Positions 1 through 12,700 of a DNA stretch of 64,000 nt are shown in pieces. Under the pieces are notes generated by a model, which did no database searches, was not told where the DNA came from, and saw only the letters and a program-made list of their open reading frames with translations. The stretch is from Anisakis pegreffii. Taxonomy: Eukaryota; Nematoda; Chromadorea; Rhabditida; Anisakidae. Position 1 is the first letter of the stretch; every line of letters begins with the position of its first letter. Location of the stretch: positions 44,088 to 108,087 of the forward strand of contig JAPYMA010002155.1 in assembly GCA_035041965.1 (NCBI GenBank). The letters are read 5' to 3'. The position numbers were made by a program, and so were the translations under genes.

Positions 1-1144
1 GAGTCGCTGCTAGCCAACCATCCCATGGAAGTCCCTCATACTGGCTGAAGTCCTCGTCTGAGGACATCACAGATTAAAATTTCAAACAACAACGGTTGTT
101 GATGATGGTGTTGAAGTGTTTAATGCAGATGATAGGTCGTCGTCGTCGCTTACGCTTCAAAAACATCCCGACACCATCAAATACACCTCATACATCTCGT
201 TATCACAGATCCGATTTCACTTAACTGTTGAATAACTCTTGGAAATATCAGAACACGAAATAACTGAAAAACAGAACACTACATCGTTCAAATGAACTAA
301 ACACGTACCCGCATCATCCACGTTTCAAGCGTTCACAAAACGATTTTTTGCGTATACCTGACCTGATAATCATGCTGTCCGTCTTATAACTTATTGAATA
401 TATGCAAAACTACGCTCAGCATGAAGCTCTAAGCGCAGATCCGAAAGGTAACGTGCAATCTATTGATGAAAAGTCTTTCCAACTAACCAATTCGTTGCGT
501 TAACCATGATGCGCGAATATTCAAGCCAATATTATTGAATCAATCCACACAATAACGTATTCGTGTGAATTCTATACGTGAATGGCATAACAACAATGAC
601 TTTAAACAGTAAATGAAGCTCAAAATGTGGATAAAGAATAAGAAAATTAGAAAGGAAATCGAAAAAAACACACAAAATCTGTACCATTAAACGGAATTTC
701 GTTGGGAATGCTCATATGGATGCAAAAGGACGAGTGGAGTTTGATCATTGAGCCGAAACTGACACCAACACGGAAAATTTCGTTCATTAATTGCCAAAAT
801 TGAACGAAAAAAATTTTTTTCACGGAATTTCAGTTCTTTATACATATGATGTGATGTGATCTCATAAAGTGGAAGTTCTCTGACGTAAAGCGGATATTTG
901 CTGAGGCATCGACACGACTTTGACACTGAAAGATACGGTAGGTGCGAATTTTGAGTCGGCAATTTTGTGTCATTCAGTGGCGATTTGTAGAGGGGAACAA
1001 CAAACGAGTGATTGGTAAGGATGGACTTTATTTTCATTAGGTGTCGGGAAGTGAATCCTCGAGTCTTGCTCACAGAATCTCAGGAATGTGGTTAAACGAA
1101 TACTGAATAGTTCTAAAAAGGTGTTGATTAGCATCTTGGTTCGT
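1..1144. other. gene-less flank
   Basis: No coding region is recognisable on either strand. The open frames here are short, start at arbitrary codons and resemble no family. The stretch is AT-rich non-coding DNA ending directly at the tRNA gene. Confidence 0.5.
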
Positions 1145-1216
1145 GGGGGCATAGCTCAGGGGTAGAGCGCTCCGTTCGCATCGGAGAGGTCTGGGGTTCA
1201 ATTCCCCATGCCTCCA
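1145..1216 (+). tRNA. tRNA-Ala (anticodon CGC)
   Basis: A 72-nt complete cloverleaf. The acceptor arm GGGGGCA (1145-1151) pairs with TGCCTCC (1209-1215) with one G-T pair, and A is the discriminator base. The D arm is GCTC/GAGC. The anticodon stem CTCCG/CGGAG encloses the loop TTCGCAT, giving anticodon CGC for alanine. The T arm TGGGG/CCCCA holds TTCAATT. Internal RNA polymerase III A box (TAGCTCAGGGG) and B box (GGTTCAATTCC) are intact. It has no intron and no encoded CCA. Every arm pairs, so this looks functional and not a SINE remnant. Confidence 0.96.
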
Positions 1217-3745
1217 GACTCGTTTTGCAAACATGGATTCTTTAAATCTCCAATGCGGCGGATCTGGATGAACTGCTAAATATCCATCAGAGCGTTGCCA
1301 GACTCACAGATAGGGTCTCAATACTCTTCCACCTCAAAGCAGTGATATGCGGATGTCATTCATCACTTTTACAGAAATTCAAACAAGCTGATATTCAGAC
1401 TGATGTGTTCGCGAAATATGTTAATCTACGTGAGCATTGCACCTAAACACGGCACAAACAACCCAGCAAACAGTTAAAGCCATTTAGGCAATGGTTTAAG
1501 ACCATTTTCGACAGTTGCACTAATGACAAAACATTTTTTTGTTGATAAAAGTAGTCGAAAAGAAATCTTGTTCACCAACGGTTCATTCAAATAACTGTAC
1601 GATGTTCGTTATCTTCATTGAGCTAATAGAGCTGATTACTCATTTAAACTAGCAAGTGCACAGCATCAACATACATGGTTTAAAATTCAGCACGTTGTTT
1701 AAAATTCAAAATTCAGCACCTATAGATGTAGTGTTCCATGTTTATGCTTTAAGAATCCGTCACGCATACCTCCATTTTTATGAAATCTTCTAAACTCATT
1801 TTGTTTTCCATTATCGGTGTTCTTATTGTCACAAATGTTCATGTATGATCAGTCACGGTTCGAACTTGCTCGGCATACCGCTTGTCAAAATATGATGCTT
1901 TACAAGGATGCTGTGCGTTGTTATTAATCGTAAGATCTATTATGGATATCATTGTACTAAAATTACCCACTGAAAAATGATATGAAACGAAACAGGTTTT
2001 ATGTGCTGTTGCGATGCTGACAGAAAAAAATAAACAAAGAATTTATGACGTAAATATCATTCTTCACGCAACTGAATGTGAATGTGATCATCATTACTGA
2101 CAATAGTAAAACGATTGCAAAACAATTTTCAATAGAACAAAGTAACCGTAACAAAAATTATACAATTCGTTAAGTTGCTTTAAAAATGCATAGTTATGTA
2201 TATTAAAACTCATTTTGTTTGAGGATGAAATAATTAGCAGGAGATAATGATTATTAACTATAAATGATAATAATAATAAACAATAATGATAATCGTCATC
2301 ATAATAACAATTCCAAAAAGATAACGACAGTGGTGAAGAACCTACGAAATGAATTGTTGCAATACTTAACTCAGAACAGACGACTTGAATTCTATTTGTA
2401 AAAATTTAGTAATTAAGCAAACAACACAATAGTGACAATCCATACGTGTGGAGGTGTTTTCGAAAAGAAATGAAAAAGTTGAACAAAAAAATGCAGTGAT
2501 TCGTTCATTCGATGTTCACAATCAGTGAATTTATTTTACTTTTGAAAAGAAAAATTCTTCCTCATTCATTTTTTGTCAACAGACCGATCACAACAACGAA
2601 TTCAATCCATCGAGTTGCTGCACAAAACTATTCATCTAGCTCTCATCCAGTGTTCGAGATGTTCCAATTTTCGTTACTAAAAACGACGTTTCAAAAGAAA
2701 TATCAATAAATTTAAAGAAAAAAAAACGAAATGAACGCTCAGAACAACACCACACGATACATAGCAACTTGTCAGACAATTGTTAACGTTAATGATGTCA
2801 TGTCGGATGACTGTTCAGAGTGACTGAACTCTTGCTAAAGGCACATTTTTTTGGGGTAATTCACACGACCGTTAAAAGAATCAGAATCGGAAACAACGAC
2901 GAATGAAGACAACACCAAAAATTCACTTCCAGAAAATGAAACCCTTCAGACAAATGCGACATTTCACGATGAAAAGTCGTCTTCAGTTGAAGTCGAAAGG
3001 AAGTGAATAGAGCGAAAAATGAGCAACGTTAATGATTTATAATGAATACGAAATAAGGCTTAAAGTGATTGACTGCTCATAAAAAGAAAACTTTCTTTGC
3101 ACAATACCCTTCAAGTTATCACAAACAAACAAGCAATCACATTTGAATGATTCGGCCATCACTAAAGAAATTACAAAGACGTAAATTAATTCTCGACTAA
3201 ACATTATATTTTCTTTGTTTTTTTCATATCCATACCCATACAATGATCTACACTAAATGATAATCGCTCTGATCATGTCGAATAGATCTGAGACTAGAAT
3301 AAGAGCACGTAATTATGGATCACTCAATAAATAAATTTAAAATAAAAACTCAGCACTGAAATGGTTGCTGCAAAATGAGAATACTCATTAACTGAAGGTT
3401 CGTACAGGAAACGCGAACAAATATTAAAGAGAAATGCACTATTGCTTCCAATCAAAACTGATTTTTAATGCAACTGAAATGCGTATAAGGCAAGAGTAGA
3501 CAATTCAATAGGTATCTGAAATGAACGAAATAAAAAACAATGAGCAATTGGAATAAACGGTTAAATGATGATAACTGCATGAGAATATTACTGAAACGAT
3601 TATCGAACGGTCATATCGCTTTACGATAAACATTTGCAAATCATTTCTTTTTCACTAAAATGCAATGTCATAAATTCCACACTGTATTAATCGCATCAAT
3701 AATCACACAAACGAACAATCAACAACACACGAATGAATCGCAAAT
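1217..3745. other. intergenic, downstream of filamin
   Basis: AT-rich sequence between the tRNA and the filamin stop codon. It contains an A/T and ATA/ATG microsatellite-like tract around 2215-2310. No exon-like frame with splice signals was found. Filamin 3' UTR and polyadenylation signals are expected in the right-hand part but were not pinned down. Confidence 0.5.
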
Positions 3746-6700
3746 CTAGAACGAAATGGCGAATGGTGATCCCGGAATATTAGTATCGCCGTACTTCACA
3801 AAAACAAATCCTTTGACACGGTCCTGAATTCGGTACGTCACTGTATAACTGCCTTGACCGGTATGTCGGACGATCACTTCTTCACATGGACCTTTTGTGG
3901 TTACAACGCCAACAAACAATAAATTGGTACCTGAAAGTTGAGACGGTTCGCACTCATATGGCGAATTCGAGTAAACAAAACACTGAATATATTTGTTCGG
4001 ATATATTCAAAAGAAGGCACTCACCAGCCATGCCAGTGTCGATATTGAACGTAGCGGGTCGTCCCGGGAAGAACTTATTGAGACCAGCACCTTTCACCGT
4101 CACCTTGCTAGCATCACCTTTATATTCAGGCACTTGTGCTACCGTACCTTTGCTTGTCTTAGCCAGTGCATCAATCTGACAAAAGGGGAAGGCGTAAAAA
4201 ATGCTTCATATCGAATATTGTAAGACAAAGTTACAGTTGATTAGTTGCAATAAATAAACCTTAATTAAAGACGAATCTGGCTCAGAACCACCCAATTCTT
4301 TCCCTTCCATATTGATCTTGAATGGTGATCCAGGGATGTGAACACCTTAAAAAGGATACTCGTTGTCATTATTAAATATCATAAGAAATTTTCGCCAGTA
4401 AAATTGGTTCAATTATCTATTATTTAAGTACATGATTCGAACTGATTCAATCCAGCTTACTAATTAATTAAGCCAAAAACTCTTTAATCGAAAATTGCAA
4501 CTGAAATAATTGCTTTGCTGGGTTACTACATTATCAATTAATTTAGGCTATAAACCAGTGATTGTTTCATCGTCACATTCGGAGACCATGAACATTCATT
4601 TCACGAGAAAATACTACAAACCCGAATATTTGACTGCAGCATAGTAAACTCCAGGAGCGAGTGCCATATAACGTACTTTGTATCCTTGCTCCAACTTAAA
4701 GAAAATGTGGAGTGAGTGCATTGTAAATCTCTATATTATTACACTAAACGAGGAAAGTGAACTTGAATTGTCACTTTTCATATGAAATTCAGATGCAAGA
4801 TTGATTCCTTGTGTTGTTCGAACATCATCGAAATGTGCACAATGAATATTTGACTGCAACATAGCAATGAGAACGTACCTCATAAGCATCGAGCGTAACT
4901 TTCGAAGGACCGTCGATTTGAATCTGCAACAGACCCGAACCAGCGTTGCAAGTGTTCACGATGAATTCACACTTCTGGCCAGTTTGTCCGCGGCGTAAAC
5001 CGTCGCCACTGACCGATATCGCTGTTGGATCGCTTTCTTCTTTTTGACCGATTCGCAAACGGAACGGCGAATCTCGCATTGGTGCTCCATCCAGTGTCAC
5101 GTCCACATAATAGGTTCCCGTCTAAAATTCAACTTCTTCGCTTGCTGAACGCATTTGCTTTAGGCAATTCGTCATCACACATCAACAACTTGATTCGCGA
5201 TGAATAAGTTTTCAAAACAGAGGTGACAATACATTAGGCAGGTGACCGACCAATCACACTTCTCTTCTGAATTAATTTAAAATTCACCTAAACAAATTAT
5301 CTGCTTCAAGAACGAATAGGCAGGTTTTTCATGCATTCAAAAACCTTAGACGATTATGTTTTTTATCTGGTGGAGAATTCATTTATTCTCACCAGGACGC
5401 ATATCTCAATCAAAAAGACGAGACAGAACGAGAGGAATTTCATCTCTGAAAAATTTTCGCCCTGTCAAGTTAGTGAAAGTTTTGCATCTGCGGTTTTCGA
5501 GCTTTTGCAAGAGACTGACGATGAATATCTTAAAAACAAACGACCGTACACAACAAAATGCATGCCGAATCGAACACGTTCGTTACATTGTTTTATTGTT
5601 AAAAATTAAAAACCATTTAACACAGACGATTCGATTCAACTGAAATGTGAACCTTTCACCACTACGATGATCGTCAGGCTTCTTTTAGCTGTACAATAGC
5701 ACTCGGAGTAAAGAGAAATAATGCGATAACTTTGGAATGCGAGAGTGGAAAAATCTATGAATAAACGAAAATGAGGTGATAACTGAGAAATTTAAAGCAC
5801 GTTCAGAGAGGATTCGTATAAAAACAACGACAACTGGGAATGGTACTGGAGAATCGACAGATGAGACCACGAAAGGAACGGCAAAGAAAAGGACAGTAAG
5901 AAAGAAGAGGAAATAATGCATTATGTTGTTGTATCACTATGTAATTGTGAGATTGCCTTTCTGAACATCCTAACCGTAAACTTCAGTGAAACTTGAATTT
6001 TCGACGACAATTTTCATCCTAACGACTGAAACCTACTCCCAATACCGTCCTAGTTTCAATCGACGAGAAGGGTCGTGAATCGTGAAATCACTTACCCAAA
6101 GCAATTTACTTCAATAATTTCCTCTCCTTAATGCACACAACTTCAATTCGAAAACAAAAAACGTGAACAAAGTACACAGGATAAAATGGCATTCATTGTT
6201 AAATTGAAGTGCACAGGGTAAAGTGGTATTATTCATTGTGAAATTAAAGTACGAAGGGTAAAGTGGTAATCACTGTGAAAACATCTAAAAGAGACTTGCA
6301 ACGCTGCTAATTCTCCGAATCATCAAACGGTGTGGAATTCGTATATTACTGTCAAGTCGCTTTTGCAGAGATTCTGCTTGAAATGGATGATTTCCCCTCA
6401 ATGCCATCATACTTGATCAAGGCGAATAGCACATTTCAGAAGGGTGAGTGGTACAAAACACACAGCACTGCTAATAAGGATAACAAGGACAAGTAAACAA
6501 AAGAACATAGATGAAATCGGCGAATGCTTTCAGTACAACAAAGCAAATGAAGATGATCAAGAAGAAAGGAATTGTTGCGTGATAATTATTGCTTATTGCA
6601 TGCGGTGATACCTCGTTGGGAATGAAGCGCAGTGCGTACGATTCGCCTTCGTCGATTGGTACGATATCGATGGTTTCGATCGTATTATTTGGTGTGCGCA

Positions 6701-9700
6701 CTTTGGCTTCCAGATGGCCACGAGCACGGTGCGTTAGTACGGTGAACGTACACGCCTTACCAGGCATTCCCGAGTCCGGAAATGCAGCTAACTCGAGACG
6801 ACGTACTTCACCAGTCGCTGGTGCGATGAATGCCTGAATATGGCTCACTTTCTTTGATTCATCATTTCCCAAACAAGAGTTCATTTGAAAGATTTATTTG
6901 AAAGCCATCACACCCAATGAAATCGGCACTGGAAAACAGAACACGGAATATTTGTTGGGAATTGTTTGCAGTTCACTTCTGGAGAACATTTCAAAATTCA
7001 GTCGTTAAATTTTTGTTTTCATATGCTCTTTCTCAGTTCTGAGATCAAGTTTAACGGCAAATGTGCTCACGAAGGAAAAAAAATCGCAAGCTAAGGATTT
7101 TTGCAATCGAAAAATGTTGCAAAATTGATCGATAAACCTTGAACGGTGAATCAGGAATGTGTTCGTCGTTGAATTTGACTGATATCAAATACTCGCCAGG
7201 CTCAGTTACTTTATACTCCACATGACAATTACCATCCTAAAACAGTGATCAATAAGCGAAACTTTAACGTCTCATTTGAAGTGGTACACTGAATCAAAAT
7301 TACCAAATCCTAACTTGATCACCTTACGGTAGTCACAACAATACGCTATCAGCAGATGATAACTCTCACTTATTGAACAGCTGCCACTAACCTTATGATC
7401 ATCAAACTTCAATTCCGCTTTCGAAGGTCCTTCGATGGCCACTGCGAGTTTACCCTTGCCAGCTTCACGAGTGTATATATTGAAACTTTGAGCGTTTTGT
7501 GTCTCACCTTTGGCCAGACCAGTTCCTCCGGCACGCACTTTATGCGCACCACCTTCGCCGAAGTGACCAACAGTGAACTGGAACGGGCTTCCTGAAACAA
7601 GATGACTTCGTTTGAGTTGTGTATTTGAACGCAGTTTTCAGCGATGCTATCTAAACGAAACGCATATCAAACTTCTAATGAAACGACAATACTTCATCTC
7701 GCACCTGATACATGCTGATCTCTGTGGAATACTGAAACAGCGTAAATGCCCTCTTGTTCCGTTCGAAAACGAATCTGATAGAAGCCGTCACCGACATCAC
7801 GCATCTCAACGTCTTCACTGTGACCGTTCGGCATCATCACTTTCGCCGTCATTTCCATTGGTGATGTTTTAGGGAAATGCAAATACAAATTCGCATCTTG
7901 GCCCGGTAATACCATTGGTGCCTTCAAAAGAGTCACATTGCTTAAACCTGATGGCATTTCATTAAAAGAAGTGAACGTTGAGTGTACGAAACACTTTGAA
8001 TGCACGAACCTGACTAGCGTCTTTGCTTATTGTTTCTTTAACTGCGCCCACTCCTTTTCCAGTACAATTCACCGTGAACGGACTATCTTAAAAAAAAGAA
8101 CAATCGATAACGTGAATAATAATTCAGCAATTTCAATAACAATTTTAGTTTGCAGTCGAAATATTTTCATTTGACAATAACTGAACTGAAGGCAATCACA
8201 ATTACCAGTGACGTGAAGATCAGCGAATTTGATTGAGAGAATATAAATTCCGGGTTCAGTTGGACGATACGAAATATGAATCAGACCATCCTTGGCTTCT
8301 TTACAGCTCAGTTCAGCTTTCGACGGACCTTCTACCGAAACAGAAAGACCTCCGAAGCCTGAAATGAAGATTTATACACAACCTGATAACGTAATCAAAT
8401 ACGACGCAATTGTTTACACAATAAAATTCTAACCCGCGTTACGAGTATCAACAACAACATCGTTGAACTCTTGACAAACTGCTGTTGCTATTCCTTTACC
8501 AGAAACAACCACTTTTGATGCATCTCCGACCTGGAATTAGCAAATTTTTTAATGAGATATCACTCAACTACTTGAAGAAATAAAATGGAATACGGTTCAA
8601 AATGGAAGTGGAAGGTTGAACTAATGAAGTGAAGTGCAGAAGAGCCTTCACAACAACTTGAAGCTGAACCTTCACAACAAAAAACAATCCTCAAAATGCT
8701 GCAAATTATTCACTCACCTGCGATTTGTCGACTTTCACTCGGAAAGGCGATTTTGGCAATACTCGACCGTCTCTCTTCACCGTTATGAGATGCTCGCCCT
8801 CTTCTCTTGGCGTAAACGATACACCTCAAAATGAAACTTTTCAAAAACCTGTGATGATCCTTTCTTAAAAACTAAATGAACTAATTTTCTACTCATTATT
8901 GAGATGTTTACTAATATCTTTCGTATTGAAAAAAGCATCTGAAAACCACAAACCGATATGTGTGTCGTCGATACTACGAATGAAGCATGGCTCTTCAATA
9001 CCTAACGGACTTTTAATTGATGCAGACAACCCTTTCAGTTCCTTAGCTGATATATTCAATGATACCTGCAGTAATCACTCGATTACCCATATTCCTTGAC
9101 CGGAAAGCATCAGTGGAAAAATGAAAAGAAAAGGGAATAGCAGCAATAAGATCTACTTCAGATGTTGATCCCACTGAGAGATGTGCTCTCTTCTGTCCTT
9201 CTCCAGCCACAAGTACTGTGAACGGTGAGTCCTTGACCGGTTTGCCAGCCAACTTCACATTGATTTTGTACTCGCCAGGTACGGGTGGAACCCATGCAAC
9301 CGAGCAAGTACCATCCTTATTATCATCGCACTTGATGGTCGCTTTCGCGCAACCCTCAACCGAGACGGACAACTCTTTCGCTTGCGATCCTTTCGCAGAT
9401 ACGGTGAACGCGGCCGGTTCACCGACAACTGCGTGCGATAAACCTGGTCCATAAACCGTAACCGGTCCTGCTCCAGCCACATCCACGAAGAACGCTATTG
9501 GACTACCGACCATATTCACACCATTGTGCTGTATCGATAACGAGTGATGACCGCACTGCACTGGTTTATAGCTCACTGTCACTGTCCCATCATGATTATC
9601 CTTAAATTCACAGTACATGATTATTATTATAAGGTTGAGGCATCACTCAGTGATTTTATCTTAAACTGATCGAATATTTAGAATAAATGTAATGATCTAT

Positions 9701-12700
9701 TGTAAATGTAATGATTCTATATTTAGAATGTAAGCAAATGGAATGTTGCATGAAACGCTGCGTGATTTCGGGGATAGAAATTGCCGAAGAGATGGAACCT
9801 GAATTTGTGCGACGTCGTGCTTTCCAGACGGCATTGTAACGGTAGCAGAGAGTTTATTGAAGTCTAGACCAGGATCGAATGAGAAATTGAAATCACGAGG
9901 TATCAATAGCTCGGGCTCAACTTCTTGCTTGGGACTAACTGGGCTGGTGACCACGTTCTGTGGACTTATAGTTTCGAGGGGAGCTGGCGATTTAACGCTC
10001 GATTCGAATGGAATCTCGAAGTTGTCGTCACTCCTTCGCAACACTTGCACTTGCTCAAGTTCTCTTAGCTCGGATGGTGAGAGGCACTGAAACAGCTCAT
10101 GTTCATTTTCGTTTATTTTCAGTGTGGTAAACGAAAAACTGACCGACGAAGTGATTTGATGGAAATAGAATGAGATGAGACGGGAATGTAAAAAATGGAT
10201 GGTGTTAAAGCTCAAGCAAGTTGTTGGGACTGATTGATGTATACTCAGTGAATAGACGACAAAACGAATCCGATACGAAAACAGTCCTGTCTGACTCTTA
10301 TTCCCGAACAACTGTGCTACTTGAACTTACATATCGATCCATCTAAATCATCGATTCATTTCACCTTCTGCACCGTCATTCCATTTATCTATCGCTTAAC
10401 TAACCATGATTTTTCATCCGATTAACAAACCATAAGTTTCACTCACTCTTCATTACCACAAAAAACAGTTGAGTGGCTAAAGTTGAGCCACTCAACTATT
10501 TAAAGCATCTCTTTTCTTATTCAATCACCCAATTCACAATCTCAATTAATCACATAATTTTCAACTACTACCTAGACCAATGCAATTTCTTCTGATAACG
10601 AACATATCAGTATTTAGCACATGTAAAAAGTAAGTAACTGTGTTGAAAATAGCAACAGTGATTCAACTGAATTCAACAACACCTAATAAATAACAAAAAT
10701 ATCATCACTTCATTCGATGGAACTTGCAAAATGCAAGAGTAATTTCGACGGTGAAAAGAAATTTCATGAACTTCGAAACAGCAGTTTGAAAAAGCCAATG
10801 GAACAGGAATATGACGACTTCAAGTGATAAGTGCTAAACAATAACGAATAAGTAAAATGATTGCACTAGATGTACATCAAATCGGAATATCGATCGTTTA
10901 CGAGAGCTGAATGGAACAGATTCACAATTGAGATTCTGACGCATGATTCACTGATATCTTAAAATAGTTTACTTCAGAGGCATTCATCTAGAAACATTCA
11001 TGTTCGAATCATTTGAAGTGATCCATTCGTCAGAATGGATCACTTCAAATGATTCGACCACTGCAAACAATTTTGATTCGAACACTGCAAACACCAGAAC
11101 TTACTCGACTCACGATAACCTACCTACCATTAAAATATTACAACATTTCCTTAAAATATCATTTCCCAACGTAAAAATAACGAAAATTTACTTTTTAAAA
11201 CGATCAGAAATTCTATTCATAGTGTTGCCCTTGTTGAAACGAATGCCATGAACTAATTTAATCCTCCACTTATTCTTCAACCTTTCGAAATCAGGATTGC
11301 AACATGAAATTTCAATGTTGCGAGATGTAACCTTGCTTCGGCAGACAATGAAATTTCGGAAAAAAAACTACTTCGGTGGGCGTAGCGAATAAATTTCGAG
11401 ATGATAATAATAGTGATATAAATGACGATGATTATGAGAATGTTCACATAGCCAACAGCTGTTCAATGTTTCAGTTTCGAAACAACCTGATAAATTATCT
11501 TCATCAGTATCAATATTTCCACTTGCACTGCTCATTAGTACTGTTATTGTTATAACAGCAATTATTGAAAACGATAACAATATTATTCGATCTTCACAAA
11601 AGATGCGTAATAGTTCGAAAAACATAAATGAAAATGAAATTCCCGCACGTCAGATTTCGACGAAACGAATTCTTACTGAACACCTGACTATGGAATGAAT
11701 TCACGTTTGGTTTTTTGAAGAGATAAAAATACATTCGTTAAACGAAATATAGACGAGTGTGACCAGATCTATGAGCTTATAAATCAGAAAATTTTCTCTA
11801 CTTATGAAGAAATGATCGAAAAATGTTGGTGTGAGGTAAGCTCCGGTGAGCCTTATAAAGTTGGTTGCCTTTACATGTGCACTCCCAATAAATCAATCCT
11901 CAAACTGTTACTTTCACTTTTCATCAGTACAATGTCTAATAACGAGAAATGAGCAAACTGTGCAGAATTTTCATAGTAATTCAAAAAAGTTTTCATGAAC
12001 TTTTGCTACACTTTGCGCTATGAGATAGCTTCTTTTAGAAGACCATAAAAACTCTCAGCAAGTTGCCAATCAGTATGCTTTAATTTTTACGGGCACACTA
12101 GCATCGACCCGAAACAAAGGTCGTTCATTCAACTGCCCATCCATTCATCCACCTACATTTCGTTAGCAAGCACAAACATTTGCTTGTATAAAGTTGATAC
12201 ATCTCGTCGATAACGATTCAAAAGTGGTTCAGCAAAAAATGGCAACAAAAATGTTTCGCGCTTAGCAACCGCCGTTTGTACAAACCAATAATTTTTCAGT
12301 CTCTTGTCCTCAAGAGTTTCTTTCACAATTTGATAGCAGAACCAAAAAAATGAACAAGAATTGATAAATGTGGTACATAATTGGCTAAAAATAACGTGCG
12401 ACTGAAAACGAATCGAAAGTAATACTCATTAGCAATACTCGCATTTGATGACTACCTGGTTTCACTTCACACTGTGATCATATTTCAATGTTGCAGTACC
12501 CTTCGCTTTCATCACATTTTCTTGATAACCAACCAATACGCAATTAATCGACAAACCACTTGGTTTCGAGCAAAATTTTTGGCGTTTGTACGGTAGTAAT
12601 TTAAAAGCGATTGTAAGTGGTACATGAATTACTGTTCGCATAAAACACCAAACGAACGAACCTCAAAGGAAATAATTCCATTTGGAATTTCACGTCCACC

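Larger units (their letters stand above)
10087..12661 (-). other. large filamin intron
   Basis: A 2.6-kb intron between exons 12662-12909 and 9799-10086. No coding sequence is recognisable. It holds two perfect inverted repeats, at 10467-10497 and 11004-11057, listed separately. Confidence 0.7.
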
